Origin: Exilibacterium tricleocarpae
GTDB taxonomy: Bacteria > Pseudomonadota > Gammaproteobacteria > Pseudomonadales > Cellvibrionaceae
Assembly (NCBI RefSeq): GCF_007004655.1
Contig: NZ_ML660095.1
Span: 248,942-312,941, forward strand
DNA: 64,000 nucleotides
Reading direction: 5' to 3'
The translations under genes were made by a program, and so were the position numbers. This document shows, in pieces, positions 27,712 to 38,300 of the stretch (positions within the stretch are counted from its first letter, which is position 1; each line of letters starts with the position of its first letter). The notes under the pieces were generated by a model that had not been told where the DNA came from, did no database searches, and was given only the letters and a program-made list of their open reading frames with translations.

Positions 27712-30700
27712 GTGAACAGCAGGCTCGGCGACAAGGTTCGCCTGCAACACAAGCGCGAACTCTTACGCAGGCGCCTGGAAGAAAAAGCAGCGCAGTCCGA
27801 TGCCGGCACCACCACTGATATCGTCAAGTCGCCGCGGACGAGCGAAGATGGTTATCCCCTGTCCTTTGCCCAGCAGCGTCTGTGGGTTATCGATCAGATG
27901 AAAGGCGGCAGTCCTGAATACAACATTCCTAAAGTTGTCGATATAAAGGGTGATTTTGTCGCCGGCGTCGCGGAGCGAGCGATATCCCGTATAATTTCCC
28001 GCCATGAAATTCTCAGGACCCGATACGTAAAACGCAACGGCGGACCTAGGCAGGTTATCGATGTCGATTTCAAATTTAGGTTGCAACGGTACGACCTTCG
28101 AGACCTGTCAGGCGTCCAACTACAGCAAAGAGTCAGTGACATCCTTCGCACGGAGAGTGAAAGGCCATTTGATTTGAGTCGCGATCTAATGCTTAGAGGC
28201 GCTTATATGCACAAGGGGGGTGACGGCGCCCAACACGAGGGAACGCTGCTGCTGAATATGCATCATATCGCCGCCGATGGCTGGTCGATGGCTCTGTTTA
28301 TCGAGGAGTTTCTGGTTCAGTACGACGCCTGTCGCCACGGTCGGGGCGACCCGCTGCGGCCACTCGAGATTCAATATGTGGACTATGCGCTCTGGCAGCA
28401 CCAGCGTCGTCGCGGGGAACCGTGGGAGCGGCAACTGCAGTACTGGGATAACCAGCTGGCGGCGCTTCCGCCGCTACATAACCTGCCCACTGACAGACCG
28501 CGGGGAGAATCTGATGACCACGCCGGCGCCACCTATGCATGGCGCCTGCCGGCTGCCTTGAGCGACGGCTTGCGGCGCTTGGCGGCGAGTTGCGATACGA
28601 CACTCTACGTTGTTGTGCACGCGGCGTTTAGTTTACTGTTGGCGCGGCACAGCAATGACCGGGATATTGTTATCGGTGCCCCGGTGGCCAACCGCACCCA
28701 CGCCAAACTGGGGCCGCTTATCGGCTTTTTTGTCAACACCCTGGTACTGCGGGTAAACACTGACTTCCAATCGCTTGCGGATTATATGGCACATGTCAAG
28801 TCGATTAACCAACAAGCCCAGGAGAACCAGGATGTGCCGTTCGAACACTTGGTGGATCGCCTGAAAGCAGTGCGGACTTCCCGGTTTACGCCGCTGATAC
28901 AAATTTTGTTGAGTATGAATACGACAGGAAAGCCGGAACTCAGCTTACCCGGTGTTAACTTCACTCCGGTCGATGGTATAGATACCGCTGCCAAGTTTGA
29001 TTTGAATTTGATTGTCAGCCAGGAGCAGGAAGTCATATCGCTGAACTGGTTTTTTGACACGGCTCTGTTCGACTTGGAGCGTATAGCACAGATGAATGAA
29101 CACCTGGTCAGGTTGATGACCGCGATGGTCGATACGCCCGGTGCAGCACTGGCGGATTTGCCGATGCTATCTGCGTCTGAAAGATACCACCTGCTGTATC
29201 AGTTGAATGAAATTGATATTGACTATCGCTCTACCCGGTTGATTCACCAACACTTCGAAAACCAGGTGTTACGCACGCCGGATAAAGTGGCGCTGGTCTA
29301 TCAGAGCGAGGTATTGACTTATCGGGCATTGGAGCAGGCGTCGAACAGGCTCGCCCACTGTTTGACCGCAAGGGGTGTGGAGACTGGTACGCTGGTCGGT
29401 CTCTATGTCGAGCGCTCTATCGGCCTGGTGGTCTCTATCCTGGGCGTACTCAAGGCCGGCGGCGCCTATGTGCCGCTGGACCCCGGTTACCCGCAAAGTC
29501 GACTGCACTCTATCATGGCCGATGCCGACCTGGCCTATGTGGTTACCGAATCGAAACTGCAGCAGTCACTGATCTTGCCGGACTCTATTCAATTTGTCTG
29601 CGTGGACTGCGAGGCGCGCCGGGTCGATCACCCGGAACGCGCGCTGGCCGTCCCGGCCGACACCGCGATGCAAACGCCGGATAGCCTGGCCTACGTCATC
29701 TATACCTCCGGTTCCACGGGTAAGCCGAAGGGCGTACTGCAAACCCATGACAATGTGTCGCGCCTGTTTGCCGTTACCGAATCTGACTTTGCGTTTTCCG
29801 AGCGGGATGTCTGGACACTATTTCATTCGGTTTCATTTGATTTCAGCGTCTGGGAGTTATGGGGCGCGCTGTTCTACGGGGCCACCCTGGTTATTCCGAG
29901 TCATCAGGCGACGCGTGATACCCAAGTGTTTATCGAGCTGTGCCAGTGTTGCCGGGTGTCCATTCTCAATCAGACGCCAAGCGCCTTTAAATCTTTCAGC
30001 CACCTTGCGCTGCAACACCGGGCTCAATTTCCGCGGTTGCGTTACATTATTTTCGGCGGTGAAGCTCTCCATATCGGCAGTCTGAGGCGCTGGTGGGAGA
30101 ACTATGGGGACAGGCGGCCAGAGTTGGTGAATATGTACGGTATTACTGAAACTACCGTGCATGCCAGCCTGAAACGGCTCAAACGCGCCGATGCGGAGCG
30201 CTCTTATGTGGGGCGACGCCTTGCCGATCAGGCCATATACCTCCTGGATAGGACCGGTAACCCGGTGCCGCCGGGAACGCCGGGTGAGATACATATAGGC
30301 GGAGCCGGCCTGGCCAAGGGCTATTTGAATCAACCGCTGCTGACTGCTGAGCGGTTTGTTGAAAATCCGTTCAGTTCGGAGAAAATGCGTACCGCGGGTC
30401 TGACTCGGTTGTACAGAACCGGTGACCTGGCCAGTATGAGCGCCGATGGTCAACTCACTTATCTCGGCCGCAATGACGAACAGGTGAAAATCAGAGGGTT
30501 TCGACTGGAACTGGGGGAGATAGAGCAGCAACTGTCGCTGTTGAGTGATGTGCAGGCCTGTCTGGTCACGGTGCGCGAAGATAAGGCCGAAAATCGAAGC
30601 CTGATCGCCTACGTAGTGCCGGTGGCGATACAAAAGTCGCAGGCTGAACGTGCGTGGGTCTCGGCTCTTAGAGTCGAGTTGTCGGCGCAGTTGCCGGAGT

Positions 30701-33700
30701 ACATGATACCGGCTTTTTTTGTCGTCATGGACAGCCTGCCGTTAAACGATAACGGCAAGGTCGACCGGGAGAAGCTGCCGCCGCCCCGGGTCGATAAGGC
30801 CGCGGCGGTCGCGCAAGAACAGCCAGTCGATCCGTTACAGCGCTATCTCATTGACGTATGGCGGTCTGTGTTGGGGCTGCAAGCGCTGGGCGTCGACGAC
30901 AGTTTTTTCGAGATGGGCGGCGATTCACTGCTGGCGATAAGGGCTGTCAATCAAGTGCAGGAGTATATCGGGGAAGTCATTCATTTAGTTGTGCTGTTCG
31001 AAGCGCCGACAGTATCGGAATTTGCCGGCTATCTCGCCCGTCACTACGGGCAGGCTTTAGTCGCCAAGGGGTTGCTGGCGGTGGCAACGGGGCAAGCTAC
31101 CGGGTCCGGCGAGGTATCGGTTGTCGGTGCCGATGCTCAGCAAGCTTTAAGTCGCCTGGTCCCGGTATTGCCTGCCGTGCCGACCTGCGGACCGCCCGGC
31201 AATGAGAGGGTGTTGTTTATACTGTCGCCACCCCGGTCAGGCTCCACACTGTTGCGCGTTATGTTGGCCGGTCACCCACAACTGTTTGCACCGCCCGAGC
31301 TGGAGTTGCTGGCTTTCGATACGTTGAAACAGCGCCGCCAGGCCTTTTCCGGACCTCACAAGTTCTGGCAGGAGGGGGTTTGGCTGGCTCTTATGACCGC
31401 AAACAACATGGACCTCAAACAGGCGCAGGCCCTGATGGAGGAATTCGAAGCCGGCGATATGTCTATCGCCGCAATGTATGAATTTCTCCAATCGAGTATT
31501 GCCGGGGAAGTGCTGGTAGACAAAACACCGTCTTATGCCTATTCACTGGATATTTTACAGCGGGCGGAACACTACTTTTCCAACGCCCACTACATTCACC
31601 TGGTGCGCCACCCGTATGGGATGATAGCATCGTTCGAAAAGGCGCAACTGGACCAGTTGTTGTTTCTCAATGACCACGAGCATACTACCCGACAACTGGC
31701 CGAGTTGCTATGGACGGGGTGTCATCTCAATATTCTGGAATTTTTGCAGACTATTCCCGCTGCGCGGCAACAACGAGTGGTGTTCGAAAAACTGGTCGCC
31801 AGACCCGAAGAAGAAATGCAAAGGCTTTGCGATTTTATCGATATACCTTTCGATGCGGCGCTATTGCAACCCTACGACGGCACACAGCGGCGTATGAGCG
31901 GCGGGGTACACAGTGAATCACGGATGCTGGGTGATATCAAATTTGCCGATCATCGAAAGATAGATCGGCGAGTGGCTGTCGCCTGGCGATCGTCCATTGC
32001 GACAGATTTTCTCAGCGCCAGGTCAAAACAGGTGGCGCGGGTCTTGGGTTATACTGAAGAGCAGTTCGGTGTCAGCCCGGAAAGTCCCACTATCCCTGTG
32101 TTGCAAACGCGAGAAGACATCCCGTTGTCTTTCTCTCAACAACGCCTGTGGTTTCTTGATCGCATGCACGGCGGCAGCTCCCAGTACAATATCCCTGTGG
32201 CACTGGCGATTGAAGGGCGTTTCGATGTGACTGTCGCCGAGCGCGCCATGGAAAACATCATTGCTCGACACCAGACACTCAGAACAGTGTTTGTCGAACG
32301 CGGGGGCCGTCCCGTACAGGTGGTGATGGAAAAATATAAGTTCACAATTGAACGGCACGACTTACAGGGTCTGCCGGATTTACAGCAACACCATAAAGTA
32401 TCTGAACTTATCGAAAAAGACAGTGTGCAGACCTTTGACTTATCTCGGGATTTGATGATCAGGGCATCCTATCTGCACCTCGCGCCGAGGCGCGGCATTT
32501 TGATCTTCTGTCTGCACCATATCGCCGCCGATGGCTGGTCGCTGGGAATTTTCAGCAGGGAATTTACCGACTTTTACCGGGCCGGTTTGAACGGCGATAT
32601 TGACCCTTCAAGTGACTTGCCCGTTCAATATGCCGACTATGCCAGTTGGCAACGACAGTCATTGTCGGACCATGCAATCGCGGCACAACTTACATACTGG
32701 GAGACGCAGTTGCGGGATTTGCCTTTAGTTCACGCGATCGAGCCCGATCACAGACGCCCGGCGACAAAGCAGTATACGGGTGCGATGGTGAAAGGCTGTG
32801 TATCCGCAGCGATCGCCGGGCGCCTGCGGACACTGGCGGGTGAGAAGCGCGTGACTCTTCATATGTTACTGCACGCAGCCTTGGGTATCCTGCTGTCCCG
32901 CCACAGTGGCAGCGACGATGTGGTTATCGGTACCCCGGTCGCCAACCGCCCGCGGGTCGAACTGGAGCCGTTGATTGGGTTTTTCGTCAATACTCTGGTA
33001 TTGCGAACGTGTGTCAACCACGAAAATTTTACCGGCTACCTGGACCACGTCAAAACGGTTAATGTGGAGGCCCAGGCTAATCAGGACCTGCCATTTGACT
33101 ACCTGGTGGAACATCTCAAGGTACCGCGAAGTGCCGCCTTCGCCCCCTTGTTTCAGATTGCCTTTACGTTGACCGGCGCCGGTCAGGCGACGGATATAAG
33201 TTTACCGGGCGTGCGCTGCAGCCCCGTCGAAACGCCCTTGATTGTCGCAAAATCTGACCTGGATATTATTGTACAAGACACCGGTAAGGCGATGAACCTG
33301 ACCTGGATATATGATACGGCGGTGTTCAATCGAAGGCGTATTGAGACTTTCAACGATCACTTTGTGCGGTTGTTAACCGGTGTGGTCGATGCCCCGGATG
33401 CGCGACTTTCCGCCTTGCCCATGTTGGCCGAGTCGGAGCGGCGCTATCTAATGCACGAACTGAACCGCACGAAAGAGGAATTTTCCGGCAGCGGTTTAAT
33501 GCACCAGTTGTTCGAGGCCCAGGCAGAAAAGTTTCCGCACAGTGTGGCCCTGGTATTTCAGGACCGGGCGCTGAGTTACGGCGCATTGAATGATATTTCC
33601 AACCGCCTGGCCCACTACCTCCGCGAGCGAGGCGTGGCGGCGGATAAACGGGTTGGGTTGTACACGAGACGGTCGCTGGATATGGTGATCGGTATCCTGG

Positions 33701-35352
33701 CTGTTCTCAAGGCGGGCGGGGCCTATGTGCCTCTCGATCCCTTGTATCCGCCGCAACGGTTGTCGTTCTTGTTGCGCGATGCCGATATCGACTGGGTGCT
33801 TACCGAGTCCGACTTGGCGGAGACTCTACGTTTTGACAACCGCACAGTTGTGCTTTTGGACAGCACATCGGAGCAGGCGCACTGGCGCGGGTATCCGCCC
33901 GAAAATGTACCAAAACACCAACGCCTGCTGCAGCCGGATCGACTGGCCTATGTGATTTATACCTCCGGCTCCACCGGCCAGCCGAAAGGGGTAATGATCG
34001 AGCATGGCGGTGCCGTGAACATGCATCTCGCACAGCGGCGCCTGTTCGATGTCGGGCGCCGCAGCCGCGTACTGCAGTTTGCCTCGCTGGGATTCGACGC
34101 CGGCGTATCGGAATGGATGATGGCCCTGTGTAGCGGCGGGGCGTTGTATATTTGTGGTGAAGAAGCAAGGCTGTCGCCGGATAAACTCAGGGAGTTTTTG
34201 CTAAGCAAAACTATAACCCATGCCACCCTGCCGCCGGCTGTCCTGCAGCACCTGGACGCAACGGCGGACTACGGACTGACATGCCTGGTTGTGGCCGGTG
34301 AAAACTGTGATGAGCACCTGGCGAGCTGCTGGTCGTCCCGTTACCCTATGTATAATGCTTATGGTCCGACCGAAACCAGTGTCTGCGCCACGGTGGCCCG
34401 CTTGCAGCCGAACGAGCCGGTAACCATAGGCCGTCCTATCGCCAATACTGAACTCTATGTACTCGACAGTCGCAGAGGCCTGACGCCGCCAGGTGCTCTC
34501 GGGGAACTCTATATCGGCGGTCGGGGGCTGGGGCGCGGTTATGTCAACCGGCCCGAACTCACACAGGAGTGCTTTATTCAAAACCCGTTTGCCGGCTCAC
34601 CCGGCGATCGGCTTTATAAGACCGGTGATTTAGTGCGTTACACGGACACCGGAAACCTGATCTTTATCGGGCGCATGGATGAACAGATAAAAGTGCGGGG
34701 GTTTCGGATTGAGCCCGCTGAAATCGAGCGGCAGATTTCGGCCTGCGGGCAAGTACAGTCAGCCCTGGTCGTGAAGCGGGAGGACAGACCCGGACAGCAG
34801 CGCCTGGTGGCTTACGTTGTGCGCGCAGGCAACTGCGATGATCAATGTGATGATCGGGATAAGCGTTTTGAAGATAAAGCGTTTATTGCCTGGCTGAAAA
34901 TGAAACTGCGCGAGGCCCTGCCGGACTATATGGTGCCGGGGGTCTTTGTCCTGCTGGAGAGCTACCCACTTACCCCCAACGGAAAGGTGGATCGGCGGGC
35001 CCTGCCGGCTCCCGCCGCCGGTGGTTTGGCGGCCGATGACTTTATCGAGCCGGAAACGGTTACGGAAAAACACTTGTGCGAGTTATGGCAAGCGCTGCTA
35101 AAAGTCGACCGGGTCGGATTGGCAGATAACTTCTTTGACTTGGGCGGGCATTCTCTGCTGGCGGCAAGGTTGGTGGCGGAGATCGAGCGGCACATGGCGG
35201 TGGTTGTCGACGTTAGCATCATATTTGAAAAGCAAACGGTCAAGGAGCTGGCAAGGGTGGTCGATGCGATTGAAACAAAAGATCGTCCAGGTGCGGCCAT
35301 CGAAAGCAGGCTGGGTACCCGACAGGGTTTCGGTGAAGAATTCGATCTATGA
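27712..35352 (+). CDS. NRPS B: Thr module with in-line sulfotransferase, then Tyr module
   Basis: This synthetase is 2546 residues long, starting at GTG 27712, 6 nt after AAGGAG and 13 bp after the NRPS A stop. A short charged N-terminal helix (RLQHKRELLRRRLEEK) may dock to NRPS A. The order is C (H184, HHIAADG), A, carrier (S1072, GGDS), sulfotransferase (about 1160-1450), C (H1602, HHIAADG), A and carrier (S2481, GGHS). The first pocket reads DFWNIGMVHK, the standard Thr code. The second reads DASTVAAVCK, a known Tyr code. The sulfotransferase sits where it could act on the Thr hydroxyl. There are no epimerisation or termination domains, and the chain passes to NRPS C. Confidence 0.93.
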   Translation: MNSRLGDKVRLQHKRELLRRRLEEKAAQSDAGTTTDIVKSPRTSEDGYPLSFAQQRLWVIDQMKGGSPEYNIPKVVDIKGDFVAGVAERAISRIISRHEILRTRYVKRNGGPRQVIDVDFKFRLQRYDLRDLSGVQLQQRVSDILRTESERPFDLSRDLMLRGAYMHKGGDGAQHEGTLLLNMHHIAADGWSMALFIEEFLVQYDACRHGRGDPLRPLEIQYVDYALWQHQRRRGEPWERQLQYWDNQLAALPPLHNLPTDRPRGESDDHAGATYAWRLPAALSDGLRRLAASCDTTLYVVVHAAFSLLLARHSNDRDIVIGAPVANRTHAKLGPLIGFFVNTLVLRVNTDFQSLADYMAHVKSINQQAQENQDVPFEHLVDRLKAVRTSRFTPLIQILLSMNTTGKPELSLPGVNFTPVDGIDTAAKFDLNLIVSQEQEVISLNWFFDTALFDLERIAQMNEHLVRLMTAMVDTPGAALADLPMLSASERYHLLYQLNEIDIDYRSTRLIHQHFENQVLRTPDKVALVYQSEVLTYRALEQASNRLAHCLTARGVETGTLVGLYVERSIGLVVSILGVLKAGGAYVPLDPGYPQSRLHSIMADADLAYVVTESKLQQSLILPDSIQFVCVDCEARRVDHPERALAVPADTAMQTPDSLAYVIYTSGSTGKPKGVLQTHDNVSRLFAVTESDFAFSERDVWTLFHSVSFDFSVWELWGALFYGATLVIPSHQATRDTQVFIELCQCCRVSILNQTPSAFKSFSHLALQHRAQFPRLRYIIFGGEALHIGSLRRWWENYGDRRPELVNMYGITETTVHASLKRLKRADAERSYVGRRLADQAIYLLDRTGNPVPPGTPGEIHIGGAGLAKGYLNQPLLTAERFVENPFSSEKMRTAGLTRLYRTGDLASMSADGQLTYLGRNDEQVKIRGFRLELGEIEQQLSLLSDVQACLVTVREDKAENRSLIAYVVPVAIQKSQAERAWVSALRVELSAQLPEYMIPAFFVVMDSLPLNDNGKVDREKLPPPRVDKAAAVAQEQPVDPLQRYLIDVWRSVLGLQALGVDDSFFEMGGDSLLAIRAVNQVQEYIGEVIHLVVLFEAPTVSEFAGYLARHYGQALVAKGLLAVATGQATGSGEVSVVGADAQQALSRLVPVLPAVPTCGPPGNERVLFILSPPRSGSTLLRVMLAGHPQLFAPPELELLAFDTLKQRRQAFSGPHKFWQEGVWLALMTANNMDLKQAQALMEEFEAGDMSIAAMYEFLQSSIAGEVLVDKTPSYAYSLDILQRAEHYFSNAHYIHLVRHPYGMIASFEKAQLDQLLFLNDHEHTTRQLAELLWTGCHLNILEFLQTIPAARQQRVVFEKLVARPEEEMQRLCDFIDIPFDAALLQPYDGTQRRMSGGVHSESRMLGDIKFADHRKIDRRVAVAWRSSIATDFLSARSKQVARVLGYTEEQFGVSPESPTIPVLQTREDIPLSFSQQRLWFLDRMHGGSSQYNIPVALAIEGRFDVTVAERAMENIIARHQTLRTVFVERGGRPVQVVMEKYKFTIERHDLQGLPDLQQHHKVSELIEKDSVQTFDLSRDLMIRASYLHLAPRRGILIFCLHHIAADGWSLGIFSREFTDFYRAGLNGDIDPSSDLPVQYADYASWQRQSLSDHAIAAQLTYWETQLRDLPLVHAIEPDHRRPATKQYTGAMVKGCVSAAIAGRLRTLAGEKRVTLHMLLHAALGILLSRHSGSDDVVIGTPVANRPRVELEPLIGFFVNTLVLRTCVNHENFTGYLDHVKTVNVEAQANQDLPFDYLVEHLKVPRSAAFAPLFQIAFTLTGAGQATDISLPGVRCSPVETPLIVAKSDLDIIVQDTGKAMNLTWIYDTAVFNRRRIETFNDHFVRLLTGVVDAPDARLSALPMLAESERRYLMHELNRTKEEFSGSGLMHQLFEAQAEKFPHSVALVFQDRALSYGALNDISNRLAHYLRERGVAADKRVGLYTRRSLDMVIGILAVLKAGGAYVPLDPLYPPQRLSFLLRDADIDWVLTESDLAETLRFDNRTVVLLDSTSEQAHWRGYPPENVPKHQRLLQPDRLAYVIYTSGSTGQPKGVMIEHGGAVNMHLAQRRLFDVGRRSRVLQFASLGFDAGVSEWMMALCSGGALYICGEEARLSPDKLREFLLSKTITHATLPPAVLQHLDATADYGLTCLVVAGENCDEHLASCWSSRYPMYNAYGPTETSVCATVARLQPNEPVTIGRPIANTELYVLDSRRGLTPPGALGELYIGGRGLGRGYVNRPELTQECFIQNPFAGSPGDRLYKTGDLVRYTDTGNLIFIGRMDEQIKVRGFRIEPAEIERQISACGQVQSALVVKREDRPGQQRLVAYVVRAGNCDDQCDDRDKRFEDKAFIAWLKMKLREALPDYMVPGVFVLLESYPLTPNGKVDRRALPAPAAGGLAADDFIEPETVTEKHLCELWQALLKVDRVGLADNFFDLGGHSLLAARLVAEIERHMAVVVDVSIIFEKQTVKELARVVDAIETKDRPGAAIESRLGTRQGFGEEFDL
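31190..32070 (+). other. In-line sulfotransferase domain of NRPS B
   Basis: Between the Thr-module carrier and the next C domain lies a sulfotransferase-family domain. The PAPS 5'-phosphosulfate loop is SPPRSGSTLL (R1175 to T1179). The 3'-phosphate motif is HLVRHPYGMIASF, with R1299 and S1307 at the family's eight-residue spacing. A conserved FEKLVARPEEEMQRLCDF helix follows. Two outcomes are possible: stable O-sulfation of Thr, or sulfation followed by elimination to dehydrobutyrine. Both are inference. Confidence 0.82.
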
Positions 35353-38300
35353 GCGAGTTGGTCGATAAACTTATTGCCCTGGCGAAAAATGGGAATTTTG
35401 TGCGGTTGCACGGCGAGAACCTGAGAGTTTCGGTGGGCGGCGAGGGACTCAGCGAAGCAGACAGGGACTTCTTAACAAGCAACAAGCTGTCGCTGGTCGC
35501 TTTGTTCAAGACGCTTAACGCCGGCGCTTCCGACCGGCTTGCCTACTTGTCCGACTCACAAAGCAGTTTATGGCTGGTCGATCAGGTCAGCCCCAACCGC
35601 TGCCAGTACAATATGCTAACCGCCCTGAGGCTCGAGGGAGCACTGGATCAACAGGCACTCGATCTGACTTTTCAGGCTATCATTGACCGCCACCAGGTAC
35701 TGAGAAGCACCATCAACAGCACCCTGGCCGGAGAGCCTTTTCAAATCGTTCGAGACGCAAAAACGTTTATGATTCCTCGCCTGCACCTGACTTTTTTACC
35801 AGTAGAAAAACAGGGGCAGGCGCTCGCCTCACATATACAGAGTGCAGCGTTGCAACCGTTCGATCTGGCTGCGGACCTGATGTTGCGGGTAACACTTTTA
35901 GAATGCTCTGCAGATGTCCATGTGCTGGTATTGGTCATGCACCATATAGCCTCTGACGGCTGGTCACAGGGTGTATTGATGAAGGAGTTTTCCGAGCTGT
36001 ACAGCGCCTTTACCCGTGGCGCTGCCAATCCGTTGCCCGAACTTGCGATTCAGTACGCAGACTATGCCCATTGGCAGCGGCGTCATCTGGATGAAGCGGC
36101 CCTGGCGCGACACATAGCCTTCTGGAAGTCGCGCCTGGCGGATTTGCCGGATGTTCACCGGTTGCCACTGGATCGCGCCAGACCGGCGACACAGGATTTT
36201 GCCGGTGCCAGCTTCCGCCAGCATCTGGATACCGAACTACAGGCGCGCCTGCAGGCGTTAGCCAGACACCATGATGCCACCTTGTTTATGGTCTTGCAGG
36301 CGGCGTTTGCCGTGCTGTTATCGCGCTACTGCGGTGATACCGATGTTGTTATCGGCGCGCCCGTAGCCAATCGCCCCAGGGCTGAGTTGGCCGCACTGGT
36401 GGGGTTTTTTACCAATTTACTGGTATTGCGTACCGACCTGGCCGACGATCCGCCGTTTGCAGCCTTACTGCGCCGCACCAAGCGTGATCTCCTGCGGGCC
36501 TATACCCATCAGCAGTTGCCGTTTGAGAAGTTAGTGCAGGCACTGCGGCCGCGGCGCAGTTTACGTTATTCACCGTTGTTTCAAGTTATGTTGTCAGTGC
36601 AGAACAATGAGGCGGTGGCGCTGGAACTGCCGGGTTTGTCTGCCGACACCCTGGACTATGGCAGTGCGGTTGCCAAGTATGACCTGATGTTAAACAGCGT
36701 TGAAAAGAGTGATGGTCTGCATCTGAGCTGGGTATATGCCAGTGCCCTGTTTGATGCCGCCACCATTGCTCAAATGGCCGGACACTTTGCTGTTTTACTG
36801 CGCAGTATCGTCACGACTCCCGATGCCCGTGTCAGCGCACTGTCTTTGCACAGCGTGCAGGCGCAATACGATTTGAAGTTGCTGGGCGAAGGTGCCGCCA
36901 GGCCCTGTCCCGGTGGCCGGTGCCTGCACCAGCTCTTTGCCCGGCAGGTCGCCCGCAGACCTGATAGTGTCGCACTGTTGTGCGGTGATCAACGGCTGAC
37001 GTTTCGCCAGTTGGATATTCGCAGTAACCGCCTGGCCCATTTTCTGCGTGCACAGGATGTCACCACAGACACCCTAGTGGGCCTGGCGTTGGCGCCCGGT
37101 TCGGAACTGGTGATCGGCGTGTTGGGGATTTTGAAAGCCGGTGGCGCTTATGTGCCTTTCGACCCCCGGCAGCCCGCGGCACGTTTGCGTCTGATGATCG
37201 ACGACAGTGCCCCGGCGTTGCTGTTGACCAGTTCGACACACATGACGGCCCTGGCTCGCGCCGGGGTTCGGACCCTGGCCCTGGATCACATGGCGGCGGC
37301 GCTGGCGGAATACGATGGCGGCGCACCGCCGCAGAGTCATCAGTTGGAGACCGGTCTCGCCTATGTCATGTATACCTCCGGTTCCAGCGGCCGGCCCAAA
37401 GGCGTGTTGATCGAGCATCGCGGTGTGGTCAATCTGGCCTACAGTCTCGACTCGCTGGCGTTGGCGCCCCGGCCGAGCGCCTGGGGTTGGGTGGCGGATT
37501 GCGGCTTCGACGCCTCGATACAGGGATTGACCCAACTGGCGTTGGGGCGGCCGCTGGCCGTGCTGACCGATGCCGAGAAGCGCGATGCGCGGTTGTTGCG
37601 ACAAAGCGTCGAGCAACACGCTATCGGTGTGCTCGACTGCACACCGGGCCGCCTGGAGTTGTGGCTGGCTCAGGACCCTTGCGACTGGCTGCCCGACCTG
37701 ATGGTGGGCGGCGAGTCGATCACCCCGGTTTTGTGGCAGACGCTGACTGCTCACCTGCACCGTTCGGGACGGCGGGCTTACAACGTCTACGGTCCCACCG
37801 AGTGCACGGTGGACAGTTGCTGGGCGCCGATTGCGGGCGAGTTGCCGAACCTCGGCGGTATGTTACCGAATCTGCGTGGCTACGTGGTGGATGCCGGCGG
37901 GCAACTGGCTCCCCGGGGCTGCGTGGGCGAACTCTGGATCGGTGGTGTCGCACTGGCGCGGGGCTATCTGCACCAGGCGGCGCTGACGGCGGAGCGCTTT
38001 GTGTGCGATCCGTTTGGCGGCGAGCCGGGCGGGCGTCTATACCGCAGTGGTGACCTGGTCCGCTACCTGCCCGACGGCAGGCTCACCTTTGTCGGGCGCA
38101 GGGATGAACAAGTGAAACTGCGCGGGTTCCGTATCGAATTGGGAGAAATAGAAACGCTGTTGGCGGCGCATAAAGGTGTGGCGTCAGCCCTGGTTCTGGT
38201 GCGGGAAGATCGACGCCATCTCAGCGCCTTTGTGATGCCCGAGCCGGGGCAGCCACGCGGCAGCGAGGTGGCCGGACTGTCGCACTATCTCCAGGCCCAT

